Assembly (NCBI GenBank): GCA_905160935.1
Contig: CAJHZI010000532.1
Span: 579,001 to 643,000, forward strand
Source of the DNA: Enchytraeus crypticus
Lineage: Eukaryota > Annelida > Clitellata > Enchytraeida > Enchytraeidae
DNA length: 64,000 nt
Direction: 5' to 3'
Position 1 is the first letter of the stretch, and each line of letters starts with the position of its first letter. A program made the translations under genes and the position numbers. The notes beneath the pieces are model-generated. The model saw only the letters and a list, made by a program, of their open reading frames with translations. It ran no database searches and was not told where the DNA came from. Below are positions 38,601 through 45,490 of the stretch, in pieces.

Positions 38601-39774
38601 GTGAGTAACTAACCGGACACAGGTTGCTGATGTCAGTGAGGTACTGGGTGATGCTCTCGTGTGACGCTGAGAGCGAGATGATCAGCAGGAGAGCGTCACG
38701 TGCTTGCTGTCCCAGAACACCTGACCTGTGTATGTAGGGTATGAGCAGAGAGAACACCTCAAATCTTCCTCTCTCTCCATTCACCGCACTCCTCTGGGGT
38801 GAAGCTGATCTGTGGGTGGAGCCACCTGACTTCACAGGATCTCCTAAGACCTGGACTTCAGTGCCTTGAGGAACAGAGTTAATGTCGTTCACTGCGTTAG
38901 AAATCGCACCATCAACAACAAAGCTCTCGGTCGTCTCACTTTGCATAGATTTACTTTTTTCAGACTTACTTGGAGTTGAGTTATTCACAAGTCGTTTCTC
39001 GTCTAGAGTGTTGAGGCTGGGTGCTTCACTGAACAGAAGGCCAATGAGATCAGGGTGTCTGGCCATGCCCACACACACCTGATGAAGCACTACCACCAGT
39101 CTCTCTTCTGTCTCTTCATCCTGTCCTGTCGACACAAACGTAGCACAAGTCTCGAGGTGATGCATCAGCGCTCCAGTGAACTCTGACCTAGCCAGCAGCC
39201 GTTGCCTCGATCTACTCAGCAGCGTGTCGTAGATACACAATATCTGAATCATGATTCGTTTAGCTGATTCCACGTCACCTTCAACAGCTCGCGCCTGGCT
39301 CCAGAACTCGAGCTGATTCGTTACGGACTCCTGCAGGAAACTGTCGAGTAGATTGGAGTAACAGCCGTTAAATAACCCATCATCGGCCTCCTCGTCTGAG
39401 AGCAACATCTGATTGAGCAGCTCATTCGCCAGTCTGATCAGTATATCACAATCAACGGCTGATCTACTCGTTGAGGACCTGCCAGTCACATCACTGGAAT
39501 TCACTCTATTAGTTACTGATTTATCGAACGTTGTGCGAGCGTGACTACTATTTCCCACTTTTCTACCATCTGGATTTATGATTTCCTGGATTTGAAGTAA
39601 ACACGACTGAAATTTCTTAGTTCGTACAGCTGAGCCCTCGATGGAAGGAAACGACGAGAGCTTGGTATCTTGAGCTTCAGCTTGATTCACCACAGTCGCT
39701 TGGAGTCCTAAAAGCTGACCACTGGATGACTCAGCGCTCAGCACTGCACCGGCCTCTCTCATATTATCACCCAT
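12002..39774 (-). CDS. FHIP1: FHIP1 (FAM160A-type) FHF complex subunit, 12 exons
   Basis: Product: FHF-complex subunit that joins Hook dynein adaptors and FTS/AKTIP and, in vertebrate FHIP1B, targets the complex to Rab5-positive early endosomes. Model: join of 39774-38614, 33117-32959, 31069-30983, 25899-25729, 25094-25015, 23883-23677, 22105-21875, 21425-21143, 19098-18285, 17693-17515, 15984-15777, 12243-12002. Every junction has GT and AG, all phases agree, and the total is 3822 nt (1273 residues). Family blocks appear in the right order: CPVLATGLSGLYSSLPR, SLEFCNAVALVSHPMVRDQL, YNGFLVPVMGPALHQ, LMRVFLRFIL, LVELNCEDVMFQLVF, LYVNLLLTGLLARLACYPQP, FKEFLKELAALCQEH. It is longer than vertebrate FHIP1 proteins (about 1000), the excess being in exons 1 and 9. 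The exon 7 acceptor and the exon 8/9 junction are the least certain. The assignment to FHIP1 over FHIP2 rests on the exon 10 block. Confidence 0.9.
12440..12860 (+). mobile_element. inverted 3' end of the same retrotransposon
   Basis: Plus reading: ELEKEVTSRIQPGWAKWRAA, SGVLCDRRIPLRLKGKFYSS, VVRPVMMYGSECWALKREHL, then in a shifted frame the usual RMLR...GRTRKDRMENEYVR and RLRWYGHIVRK-type tail. These are exactly the residues expected after VTDFKY in the minus part, but on the opposite strand. Confidence 0.8.
12860..15280 (-). mobile_element. non-LTR retrotransposon (endonuclease-RT), degenerate
   Basis: Minus reading: an APE-type endonuclease start (FATLNVGSLTGKGREVAAML, CSVQETRWKG, NGVGVMLNERMSMGVVEVKR, LNVLSVYAPQVG). 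A linker follows, then the RT (CNQFGFRPGRSTTEPIFMLR, IGVHQGSAL, LLKGVIKEAPWCMLFANDLV), ending VELKKVTDFKY. The RT active site YADD-type motif is FAND, and there are several frameshifts. The endonuclease-linker-RT order with this TLNVGSLTG sequence suggests the RTE-like group. Inside FHIP1 intron 11, same strand as the gene. Confidence 0.8.
15285..15680 (+). mobile_element. family B repeat fragments with A-rich tail
   Basis: 15285-15430 is a 3' part (CACTCACCAACCGAATGCCC, ACCCGGACCCAACACGGGG) with an (AAAT)n tail to about 15495. 15545-15670 is a 5' part (ACACTGCCAACTGGCAGATC, CCATGGTATATAAC). Both lie in FHIP1 intron 11. Confidence 0.6.
15777..15984 (-). CDS. FHIP1: FHIP1 exon 11
   Basis: 208 nt: VLNTVKYRLDEYMMTLSTAE, RDSMLIQAQQYLYWREEVSR, then a Pro/Gly/Ser linker. 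The helical KAKQYL-like QAQQYL region follows the exon 10 block as in vertebrate FHIP1. Acceptor TTGCTCTCAG, donor TCAG|GTACGT, ending phase 1. Confidence 0.92.
16020..16440 (-). repeat. minisatellite carrying consensus 5' splice sites
   Basis: Unit ATCATCATATCTTACCTC on plus. On the FHIP1 sense strand this reads GATGAGGTAAGATATGAT, about a dozen copies of the U1-complementary word GAG|GTAAGAT, in intron 10. Confidence 0.9.
16815..17275 (-). mobile_element. dispersed repeat family B, full copy
   Basis: Minus copy ending CTGGACACAACACGGGAA, with AGGCGACC, CCACCTCAGAAGCCATATTA (plus) and GACCTGCCACTTGGCAGAAC (plus) at the start. The (GA)n tract abuts its 5' end. Confidence 0.65.
17275..17492. 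repeat. (GA)-rich low-complexity tract
   Basis: Purine-rich on plus, polypyrimidine on the FHIP1 sense strand, starting about 25 nt after the exon 10 donor. Open frames of Arg/Glu or Ser/Leu are artefacts. Confidence 0.9.
17515..17693 (-). CDS. FHIP1: FHIP1 exon 10
   Basis: 179 nt: GPFLTSLFNKLETMKSNTLY, VNLLLTGLLARLACYPQPLL, KSLLLSHKLVFQPYVKSLVQ. This is the most diagnostic FHIP1-type block, well conserved with vertebrate FHIP1A/B. Acceptor TTTGCAG; donor CAG|GTCTTT is weak. Exon 11 resumes VLNTVKYRLDE as expected. Confidence 0.95.
17769..17905 (+). mobile_element. SINE family C, full head
   Basis: GGCTGGAGCCAGTGGCGAAG then TCGGTAAGAC, GCAGGGTTCAAATCCTGG, TGACATCGCTTTCGAGTGAT, TTAACATTAGCTTTACCAGC. 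A related B-box fragment (GCTGGGTTCAAGTCC) is at 18095-18150. Confidence 0.75.
18285..19098 (-). CDS. FHIP1: FHIP1 exon 9 (large variable exon)
   Basis: 814 nt, a poorly conserved, probably disordered linker rich in Thr, Ser, Gly and acidic residues (GARLAARPTDVVLR start). It includes the acidic block SELTEDDFEMFISEAESRL and a Gly/Val repeat (GDAVGKVDGDAVGKVAGG-like units) at about 18400-18570. Ends SAEPNI and one base of Gly; donor ATTG|GTGAGC, acceptor TTAATAG. The antisense open frames over this exon are shadows. Confidence 0.85.
19085..19155 (-). repeat. duplicated 3' splice site of FHIP1 exon 9
   Basis: CTAGCACCCT(A/G)TTAACACAATCATG occurs at 19091 and 19127, offset 36 bp. Each gives an acceptor TTAA(T/C)AG|GGTGCTAGA on minus. 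The distal copy would add in-frame stops. Confidence 0.8.
19160..20690. other. unassigned intronic stretch of FHIP1 intron 8
   Basis: Long T/G-rich stretch without good open frames. The passage 19360-20330 has the look of a mobile-element untranslated region (AGAAACAGGCGGCAAATTCA, then GGGTGACGACTCATTTTGTT) but no protein or paired terminal repeat was found. Nature undecided. Confidence 0.3.
20830..20950 (-). mobile_element. SINE family C, full head
   Basis: On minus: GGCTGGAGCCAGTGGCGAAG then TCGGTAAGA (box A), GATCAGTATGTGCGGGGTTC then AAATCC (box B), TCACTGACTTCTC. Leu/Ser-tRNA-like head. Confidence 0.7.
21143..21425 (-). CDS. FHIP1: FHIP1 exon 8
   Basis: 283 nt: DSVTSETSVASDRPCSAGSP then SLSETLYAEYLRHAHSRIRD and CSRACSRWSATYDGENPPPR. 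The aromatic-x-x-Tyr-Leu and YDGENP motifs are family-like. Acceptor ATGCAG gives 1-nt phase; the donor used is CTCAG|GTTGGG (phase 0). An alternative donor GTG|GTAGGA would change the phase, so the 3' end is less certain. Confidence 0.75.
21690..21810 (+). mobile_element. 5S-SINE 3' part
   Basis: ATTACTAATAACCATAGAGA, GAAAACTACAAAAACAGCAA and GCAGTGTGTCATGTGTAACT match the 3' half of the 5S-derived family. A second 3' end, inverted, is at 22735-22790. Confidence 0.55.
21875..22105 (-). CDS. FHIP1: FHIP1 exon 7
   Basis: A Ser/Thr- and basic-rich, low-conservation segment: STNHLSTTDSSPSPFKRNVT through SSFRRKSSSTTSSPGGEEAS and ENTR. The acceptor chosen is TTGTTTCAG, preceded by a TACTAAC branch-point word and giving the needed 1-nt phase. 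An alternative in-phase acceptor (ACGTAG) 35 nt upstream would add residues. Donor GGAG|GTATTG. Confidence 0.7.
22945..23060 (+). mobile_element. SINE family C fragment
   Basis: GTGGATCAGTAGGTGCGGGG then TTCAAATCC and ACTGACGTTAAACCTGACTT, matching the 776-890 copy. Confidence 0.55.
23226..23488 (+). mobile_element. SINE family A, copy 2 with (ATT)n tail
   Basis: GAATGTTTCAATAGCGCAAT then GGTAGAGG (box A), GGGTTCGAATC (box B), the family body, and a (TTA)n tail at about 23455-23488. In FHIP1 intron 6, antisense to the gene. Confidence 0.85.
23677..23883 (-). CDS. FHIP1: FHIP1 exon 6
   Basis: 207 nt completing the split Arg codon, then YLIPCTHVMVSQQRSFKDVD and IFCETADKLLSLIPSYCSG, a family block, then a Ser/Ala-rich stretch. 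Acceptor ACGCAG, donor CAAG|GTGAGT, ending phase 2. Confidence 0.93.
23895..24225. repeat. 20-bp minisatellite
   Basis: About 16 units of CATACATAGGCTTAGTATAA and CATACACAGGCTTAGCATAG. It starts directly after the FHIP1 exon 6 acceptor; isolated units reappear at 24825-24960. Confidence 0.9.
24430..24830 (-). mobile_element. non-LTR RT C-terminal fragment
   Basis: Minus translation gives KTFVDKISFANSLSNYNMRK, then ICSHLWNMLPENIQAISSTN and VYLRKIKEHVV and a stop. A LWN-LPE-I segment near the C-terminus is typical of CR1/Jockey-group ORF2 tails. Upstream sequence is not recognisable. In FHIP1 intron 5. Confidence 0.5.
25015..25094 (-). CDS. FHIP1: FHIP1 exon 5
   Basis: 80 nt coding LCMVTLTLLRTLVELNCEDV then MFQLVF and the first two bases of Arg. 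Acceptor TGTGTAG, donor TTCAG|GTAACA. LVELNCEDVM is a conserved FHIP block. Confidence 0.93.
25270..25735 (-). repeat. composite minisatellite of exon 4 5' splice site and (CT)n
   Basis: Read on minus, the real exon end CATGAGA|GTATGTGTGC is followed by six further copies of TACTAC(A/G)TGAG(G/A)GTA(C/T)G. Each is separated by 20-60 nt of (CT)n. The copies start near 25625, 25559, 25515, 25455, 25400 and 25338. Leu/Ser open frames here are artefacts. Confidence 0.85.
25729..25899 (-). CDS. FHIP1: FHIP1 exon 4
   Basis: 57 codons, TTTEEVIAATVYLDVCMRTI through SSMR, including LMRVFLRFILQARLDEMCLL. Acceptor TTTGCAG, donor AGA|GTATGT, phase 0. Exon 5 continues LCMVTLTLLR as in the family. Confidence 0.93.
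25960..26030 (-). mobile_element. 5S-SINE 3' fragment
   Basis: Plus-strand CACATACATGACATACCGCA is the inverted 3' end of the 5S-SINE family. Confidence 0.55.
26045..26420 (+). mobile_element. 5S-rRNA-derived SINE, full length
   Basis: TCTCCGAACGAAGTTAAGCT then ACTTCGGACCAGGTCGGTAC and ATCGATGTG is a clear 5S rRNA box A to box C segment. After an AT-rich insertion it continues CTTTGGAAGACCGAG and TATTCTTAAATCCGCA, ending GCCGTATGGTATGTGTGTAA. A minus-strand 3' fragment of the same family lies just upstream at 25960-26030. Confidence 0.8.
26700..26920. repeat. minisatellite, unit about 60 bp
   Basis: Three to four units around CTAGAACATGTGACAAAGTA, TCGGTAAAATGTCAGTA. Confidence 0.7.
26999..27060 (+). 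repeat. SINE-like 3' end with (GAT)n tail
   Basis: CCCGACCCTGGTTAAACTGG then GATTTAAGG and eight GAT triplets; partner of 3212 and 11275. Confidence 0.6.
27240..27466. repeat. 15-bp satellite array
   Basis: Fifteen almost perfect units of CTACATACATTATTA. Because 15 is divisible by 3, open frames run through on both strands (HTLLL repeats on plus, VIMYV and SNNVC on minus); none is a gene. Confidence 0.95.
28651..28895. repeat. ACTAGT-rich minisatellite
   Basis: Repeats of CCGTACTAGTAACATACTAG with AGCAG / AGTAGCTAT variants. Confidence 0.85.
28980..29160 (+). mobile_element. tRNA-like SINE fragment
   Basis: GAGTGGTCAAATGGATAGC resembles a tRNA A-box region and GCAGGATCAAATCC a degenerate B-box. 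The tail AACAGGCGTTAAACGTAACT is shared loosely with family C. Not an intact tRNA. Confidence 0.4.
29400..29830. repeat. CA-rich minisatellite with (AT)n
   Basis: Four to five approximately 100-bp units combining CACACATACACACATGTCAA with CTCTTCCATA, and an (AT)n tract at about 29641-29679. Confidence 0.8.
30283..30620 (+). mobile_element. dispersed repeat family B, full-length copy
   Basis: Runs from CACTGCCAAGTGGCAGGTTC to CGAGCACAACACGGGGATAC, containing GAGGTGGTTTCCCGTTGC and AGTCGCCTCTTACG. It is the most complete copy and defines the family. Confidence 0.7.
30841..30990 (-). repeat. tandem triplication of the exon 3 5' splice site
   Basis: The true exon end (GGGCCCAGCCCTGCACCAG then GTAATG) is followed on minus by two more copies whose exon-like ends lie at 30918 and 30847, units of 65 and 71 bp. 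The copies keep the exon bases and the GTAAYN donor. Using either would extend exon 3 into an early in-frame stop. Confidence 0.85.
30983..31069 (-). CDS. FHIP1: FHIP1 exon 3
   Basis: 29 codons, VSHPMVRDQLLSFIYNGFLV then PVMGPALHQ, a diagnostic FHIP block. Acceptor TTTTAAG, donor CAG|GTAATG, both phase 0. The donor end of the exon is tandemly triplicated downstream in the transcript (see 30841-30990). Confidence 0.93.
31150..31465 (+). mobile_element. 5S-rRNA-derived SINE, near full length
   Basis: Head GAACGAAGTAAAGCTACGC and GCGGTTAGTAAATTTGTGGG followed by CGACC resembles 5S rRNA from box A to box C. Body CTTTGGAAGACCGCG and TTATTCTTAAATCCGCG, then TTACTAATAACCATGGA, GAAAACTACAAAAACAGAAA and ACATGCGGTATGTCGTGTGA at the 3' end. 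Confidence 0.8.
31496..32350. mobile_element. 0.85-kb palindromic (foldback/MITE-like) element
   Basis: The left half 31496-31920 is an imperfect reverse complement of 31930-32350 over its whole length. Ends ACTGTGTTTTTTATAACTG and its complement CAGTTATAAAAAACACAGT. Inner blocks such as TGACAAAGTTATTGAAC also pair. The two arms differ by scattered substitutions. No transposase. It fills much of FHIP1 intron 2. A TA target duplication is possible but not clean. Confidence 0.85.
32959..33117 (-). CDS. FHIP1: FHIP1 exon 2
   Basis: 53 codons, VLATGLSGLY through SLEFCNAVAL, a signature FHIP block. Acceptor TGTAG|GTGCTG, donor CTG|GTGCGC (weak), both phase 0. A (CT)n tract (32890-32945) begins about 15 nt inside the downstream intron. 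Confidence 0.92.
33121..33250. repeat. 42-bp minisatellite, block 1
   Basis: About three units directly at the 3' end of FHIP1 intron 1; the exon 2 acceptor (TGTAG) follows within a few bases on minus. Confidence 0.9.
33251..34299 (-). mobile_element. non-LTR retrotransposon RT fragment, copy 1
   Basis: Same family as 35010-36317; sample stretches differ at under a tenth of bases. It retains the C-terminal part (WTLTSKQEHEIDIFHRSLLR, RLKWIGHLLRLSNN). It is truncated further 5', just upstream of the FADD-motif region, and carries frameshifts. Its 3' end joins the minisatellite through TCAGTAGTATTAGTATGG. Confidence 0.85.
34300..34540. repeat. 42-bp minisatellite, block 2
   Basis: About five units of the FHIP1 intron 1 minisatellite. 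Confidence 0.9.
34541..34721 (-). mobile_element. SINE family A, copy 3 (5'-truncated)
   Basis: Minus copy inserted in the 42-bp minisatellite. It has box B GGGTTCGAATCC and the CACTGGACTGGTTATACGG body but ends before the box A head. Confidence 0.75.
34722..35008. repeat. 42-bp minisatellite, block 3
   Basis: About seven units of the FHIP1 intron 1 minisatellite between the SINE at 34541-34721 and the RT copy starting near 35010. Confidence 0.9.
35010..36317 (-). mobile_element. non-LTR retrotransposon RT fragment, copy 2
   Basis: Minus-strand reverse transcriptase: AYRPGRSTTERVLTLKLLIE, LLDMSKAFDTVNRNKL, IGIPQGDCLSPVLFTFYLAN and the catalytic motif QQFADDIAYVST, with a broken frame after about 35695. 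The C-terminal segment includes WTLTSKQEHEIDIFHRSLLR and LKWIGHLLRL. It is 5'-truncated: beyond the hAT only a few bases remain before the minisatellite resumes. The 3' end reads CGTAGCGCAGCC then TTAGTAGTAGGAG. No clade is assigned. Confidence 0.85.
36318..37750. mobile_element. non-autonomous hAT-type element, copy 1
   Basis: Terminal inverted repeats TAGAGATGGGAA / TTCCCATCTCTA and an 8-bp target duplication CTATTTAT at 36310-36317 and 37751-37758. An 8-bp duplication with TA-RNG-type ends is the hAT signature. Both subterminal regions are built of degenerate GGTTCGG/GGTTCGGGTTC repeats in inverted orientation. The interior is AT-rich with no transposase. A second copy, opposite in orientation, lies at 49287-50841. 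This copy is inserted near the 5' end of the RT fragment at 35010-36317. Confidence 0.9.
37759..38220. repeat. 42-bp minisatellite, block 4
   Basis: About 11 units around ACCATAGATATCAAACATAT, AAATATAGAGCAAATACTGT. The same array appears at 33121-33250, 34300-34540 and 34722-35008, the gaps being filled by inserted elements. All of it is FHIP1 intron 1. The open minus frames through it (ICSIFICLISMVYS) are repeat artefacts. Confidence 0.95.
38320..38600 (-). mobile_element. dispersed repeat family B, near full length
   Basis: Minus copy running from an (AG)n-flanked CCAAGTGACTGGTCCAAGA start to GAACTCAACACGAGACAC. It shares AAGTCATATTTTTCCCAAGC-type sequence (plus reading) with 16815-17275. 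It lies in sense orientation at the very start of FHIP1 intron 1. Confidence 0.65.
38614..39774 (-). CDS. FHIP1: FHIP1 exon 1 (N-terminus)
   Basis: 387 codons from MGDNMREAG to SNLCP. Residues 1-115 are low-conservation. The helical FHIP core then begins (CDILIRLANELLNQMLLSDE, LEFWSQARAVEG, CVGMARHPDLIGLLFSEA). A Ser/Thr-rich insertion (about residues 265-335) interrupts it before GRFEVFSLLIPYIHRSGVLG. The donor CCG|GTTAGT is phase 0 and joins to VLATGL in exon 2. A family B repeat with an AG tract starts about 12 nt into the intron. Confidence 0.9.
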
Positions 39775-40500
39775 GTCCCACTGTCAATCAAACTAAACAA
39801 CGCCTCTCAATACCATGTGCTCCTAATTCTATATATGTCTGAGTTTATAGGTCTGAAATGATAACACATATTCCTATTACATCATATTATGATATATTAT
39901 CATTACAATAATGATATAGATAAATTATAATAATATAATAATTACATAGAGAAATAATCTATGAAGGTTTTAGGATTTAACTTAGTGAAGTATAGAATGA
40001 TGTTTTAAATGATAGAGTGAAGATTTGATAAAAAATTTGAATAGTTAAATTTAAATTTAAATTTAAAGTTAGAGGAAGGCTGAGGATATAAATTATACAA
40101 TTGGTTGAAAGAGTAATATGCCAGGGACCAGCCGTAGGTAGTGCACTAGAGTGAGAAAGATGAGCCAGGCATAACAGAATTAAGCGACAATACAGAATCA
40201 ACAGCACAGTCTTCTGTGCTTGGCAATGGTAAATAACATCATCTATCATACTGTAATTACTATAACTACCTCAAACGTTTCCACACTATATTGATTACTG
40301 CAGTGTATAACCAGTCCATTTATCACATATATTTTCAGCAGTAGTACCACTAGAGCAAATATAATATATGCTATCCAGCTATCAACCTAAAAACTCTAGT
40401 AAGTACCAGTTTACCCTTAGCAGATATTGTAAAAATTAAATATATTAATAATATCTTTAAATACATCTTTTCAGGAATCAAGACCAAAATAAACATTTAA

Positions 40501-41900
40501 CCCTCGGATGCAGAAGGTATTTTGACTGACATTAATGCAAAACCCTTGGGTCACCCCTGACCCGTGACATTTAGTGTCATAATTACTCGCAGAAAATAGC
40601 AAGAAATAAAGCAGTACGCAAAACTTTCAATTTTTATCGCTGCAATTAATGGTAACAATAATAATACAAGATTTAACGTCCATTTCTTCATCGAGAGATG
40701 ATGTCAGGGACATATCCTCATCATCAAGAGATCATGTCAGGGTACGTATCAGCAAAAAAACTTTGAAACTTCATTAAATTTTAATCCTTGCTAAATTATA
40801 AAGTTTATGCTGTGACTTAGTTTTGGCAGATAATTTTAATGCTTATTAATTAATGAATTAACAGTGACTCTTCTTAAAACTTCAATGAAATCTGAAAAGA
40901 CAAAATGTAAGTTATTAATGCACACATACAGGGAAATCACACACAGTTTATACACGCTATGTTAGCTGTAGTTGTGGAGTGGTCAGAACAGGCACGATTA
41001 TGACAGATAGAGCATTCAGTGATCAATTTTTCTGTCTCTTGCGACAGGGCAGTAGAAACATATCTTTCTCTTGCGAGCTACGGATCTTGTTGACATTTAT
41101 CTTGGTGGTTTAGGTTGATTTTGCACAGGTGTAGCAAACGGCACTAATGGATGAACGAATACGATCAGATAAGCCCTAAGAATTATCCTGTCGATACTGC
41201 AGTTGTGGCTTCATCAAGTCCATGGCCAATGTTTCAATGAACATCATGAGCTTGCAACTTTCCTTGGAATGAAAATCAGGCCTGTTATGGAGAAACACAA
41301 TGTATGAATTCACTGCTGCAATGTCAAGAAGTCCATAGAAAATGCACAATGGCCAACGACGAGTTGACCGCTTCAAAGTATATCTGTGGCAGAGTTGGTC
41401 AATACTGTCAACCCCTCCTTTCGTTCTATTAAAATCCATGATCATTTTACGTTTTTTGTGTTTTCATCGATCTTGTCGTCATTGTGCATTGTACAGAGAA
41501 GAAAAACTGCTCTGCAGTTTAGGAACATATGACACTATTGCTTTGCTTCACTAGAAGCAAAAAATGATGAACCAGCCTCTCTTGACGTATTAGCTGAAAA
41601 TTCTTGTGGAATGTCACAGTTACTTTTTCGGACTGTACCCAAAATTGTCAACTTCTTCTCATACAGTTTGTCAGCTAGATGTGTGCTTGTGTTGTCGCAC
41701 ATGACATTTCTACCAGATTGCTCAATTGGTTGCAGGAGACTGAGAACAACCTCTGAACCTAGAAGTTGAGTTCTTGTACATTCCTCCCGCCCAAGCTATG
41801 GTTTGAGATTGAATACATAATACGTTTCTGCATCAGCACAAATCCAAAACTTAATTCTATATCGATATATGTATATATCGATATATATAGATATATATAC

Positions 41901-41970
<70 letters not shown>

Positions 41971-42627
41971 ATATATATATATATCGATATATCATATGGC
42001 TTAGACTTGATATACTGTCGAAAAGAACATTTTCCTCTAAACCTCAACATCTGTTCATCGACTCTCACATAAGCTGATGGTGTGTAGAGTGAGCAACATT
42101 GGTCAGTAAAGGAATTCCACAAGTCTCTGATGTGTGCAAACCTATCAACTGCTCTTCTCCTATCTCTAGTATCTTTGTCATCAAATCGCAAAAGCGAAAG
42201 TATTTCAGCAAACCTCGATCCTGACATGACTGCTGGGAATATGGGATTTTGCACTCATTTCTTGGACCAAATTCTTCATAAAGAGACCTATATAGGCCTA
42301 TAAAGCTAGGATTCTGCAGGCCCGTTAGGTCATGTGATTAATATCAAATTATTGCAAATATATAAATCAAATAGACCCCATTACCATAAAACTATCGCAC
42401 AGCCTTTCCACAGCCTTACGATAAGACGACCTATGACCTCTCCATTTCAGCTCGCAACTGAGTTGGGAATAGATTAAAAAACAATTTAAAAAATATATAT
42501 ACCCATGCAAAATAGATCGAATGAGGAATACCTAGACTGACAAGATTTTATTGTGTAGCGTTAAAAAAATATATGGCAAAATGCGAGTCCCGGGTCAGGG
42601 GTGACCCAGGGGTTCTGCATCCGAGGG
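40501..42627 (-). mobile_element. piggyBac element, degenerate transposase
   Basis: Perfect 15-bp terminal repeats CCCTCGGATGCAGAA / TTCTGCATCCGAGGG, flanked by TTAA at 40497-40500 and 42628-42631, plus a second internal inverted pair around GGGTCACCCCTGACCCG. The minus frame gives piggyBac transposase pieces: [64 protein letters not shown] (other frame), DFNRTKGGVDSIDQLCHRY. The three catalytic aspartates can be seen in ADAET, MCDN and GGVDSID. Frameshifts and stops make it inactive. An AT microsatellite (41868-41995) lies inside. Confidence 0.92.
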
Positions 42628-43679
42628 TTAATGTGACACTGGAAAAATTTGCACCAAAAACCTGTTTTAGGCAGACCAGTGGTTTAAGCCTGTTAAGACT
42701 GCCTCAAAGCCAAATAATTACAGTTAATTAAATTAAACTCTATAGTTAATATAAACCTTTTATACAGTCCTAAGTACCTTAAACCTAATAAGCTCTCTAA
42801 TACACTTGCATGGACTCCTAGGATGCTTAGCATAGTATTATACAATAATACTATTATACAATAATGTATAATTAAAATAATATTATACAATTTATTATAA
42901 ACAGAAAGGTCAAATCTTATATATTAGTAACTTCAATTCTTCATATGGTTTGTGATAATATCCCAAATATAATAAATTGATTAGTTTTATATAAAATAAA
43001 AGTTGTCACCAAGAGAGAGCTATGCCACCTTGCAGCATTATATAAGTAAACCATTATACAATGTGTGCAAGTTACTGTGATGATCTACCATTTACAAATC
43101 AGTTCAAGAAAGGAAAACATTTTAGTTTTACATAATGAAATTAAAAAAAATTACAACACAGATAATCAGTTATCACATAATATGAAAAGTCGTTTGGAAT
43201 TTGTTATATTTTATTTTTAGTCTTGTTTTTTAATTTTAAATCTCTTTTAATTTATAGGAATCCTACTCTATTAATAAACATTATTGATTATAAAATATAA
43301 CTGGTACATCTTAATAATTTTGTCTAAATAATTACTAAGGAAAGGTTTCATGAAATAATAGAAATACTTAAAATTTCAAAGCTCGACTGATATTACCAGT
43401 TTTACAGAAAGTCACTTGTACAAATTTGTTGACTATAATAAACATCTCGCAATAGCAATAATAAATAAGCACAGAGAGACAAGGAGCATTGCTAGAAAAG
43501 ACACAACAGATGTAGCAGCTACAACTCTACAAACCTGGTATCCAATGACCACAATGTTGGTCTACAGTCACAAAGACAACTCAGCTTTAAATTTATCAAA
43601 ATATTTTTAAAGATTTACTTGCTCACAGAAAACTATTGGCCTTCCAGATAAATCAAGACATTCCTCAATTAGTTAACAA

Positions 43680-44010
43680 ATTACACAACCTATCATCACA
43701 CATCTATACTACCACCCATTTCTAACACCATCCATTTCTACGACCACACATCACTACCACCACCTATCTATACCACCGCACATCTCTATCACGGGTCATC
43801 CATTTCCACTATCACACATCTCTACCACCATCCATCTCTACCACCACATCTCTACCAATATGCATCTTGACCACCACACATCTCTACCAATATCCATTTC
43901 GACCACCATACATCTCTACCACCATACTTCTCCACCATCACACTGCCACATATCTCCAGCACCACACATCTGCATTACCAACCATCTCTACCACCACATA
44001 CCTCATTAGA
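43680..44010. repeat. ACCACCA/CATCTCT minisatellite
   Basis: Degenerate repeats of ACCACCACACATCTCTACC and ACCATCCATCTCT. The flanks 42640-43680 and 44010-46100 hold no gene I can recognise. Confidence 0.8.
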
Positions 44011-45397
44011 GATTTAATATATTAGCTCCATTATTCACTTAAAATCAGCATATGTTACCTCCACTCATCAGAGAATCTTCAGTTCTTGCAGTGAAATTTG
44101 TAAATGACAGCAAATACTTTAGACCAACATCTAATCTGAGAAATCGATCAACCTATATTACGAATTATTCTTCAATCAATACGAATTTAAAGTCCTGTTC
44201 CTCGCAATATGGCAATGTCAGAGGCGTCTCAAGCAGAAACTGCATAAACAGACATCAATGCTCTGCACTTTGATGATTGAGTATACAAAAACCGAAAGGA
44301 AAACAAGATAAAACAGTGCAAGTCCAAGATCCGTCCAAGAGCGTCAAAAGTTATGGCAGAAAAAGATGACAGGGCTATGGCAGAAAAAGATGGGATTCTA
44401 GCTTACCCAGGAAAATACTATTACAAGATTGAAGATCGTGTTGCAGAGATTTTCATAATATTGGAGCAGAAAACAAGGCATGAAGCATTGTCAGCCAATG
44501 ACAGATTTAATGTCCAGTACAGTACGAAAACTCTAGAAACAACTGTAGGACCCCATTTCAGAGGGGCCATTAAGTCCCAGTATCAATATTTGCGTACTGT
44601 ACTACTCAGTAGACTTGAATGCAAACTATTCCAAAGGCACAGCGATAGTAAAGTTAACTAGAGACCTACAAGTAATTGAAACTGGAGATAGCGATCAAGT
44701 GGCTGTCGTAGCTATCAGCATGGTCAATTCATAAAAGTTAACAAACACAGATGTTAAACTATGGAGGATGGTTGAAAGAAATTGTATTACCTATATATAT
44801 AACTAATTTATTCTTAATTCATTATTAACCACATGAGCAATGATAGAGACAGTTCAACTAGGATTCGAACCCATAGACTTGCTTACTTTCATGTGTGCTT
44901 CATACTCTGCCATTCCCGATACTTTACCTGAGCCATAATGATTTAACACCACAATTTTCATGACGAGTCGACAAGGTAGCTTTAAAAGAACCATTGCATT
45001 ACAACACCAGCAGCAAATCATTAAAGGAAATAAAGTATATAAGAAAAATGTGCAAACACATCTAGCTCATGCTTCAAGCTTTAAAGATAAAATTTCGTAT
45101 GAAACTTAGCAACTTCACAATGATTTTGGGGGCATTTTAGATAGGAAGATAAGCTAAAATAAATTATATTAATTTGCGTATAGAAATTAATATTACAAAT
45201 GTTGACACGCAGAGTTTCGTATAGTTAAAAAAACTTCTACAATTATTTTAGTTATATTTAGTTCTTCGAGAAATCTCCGATCTTCCTTAATAATAAGTAA
45301 GATGACGGAGACTCAATGTTTATGTTTTACGAACAACAACAATCGCCATGTTTGTTAATCACGTGATCCACACTGGTTCAACCAGAACATACCATAG

Positions 45398-45490
45398 CAA
45401 GAGTGCTACTGTCGTCCAAGACAACATCAGGCACTATTCATACAAATCCAAGCCGATGAGCAAAAAGAACGTCCTAAACGGTGCAAATTC
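45398..45490 (+). repeat. dispersed repeat candidate (family E)
   Basis: AGAGTGCTACTGTCGTCCAA then GACAACATC and ATACAAATCC resembles 51724-51800 (+) and 12360-12420 (+) over 60-100 bp. Function unknown. Confidence 0.4.
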
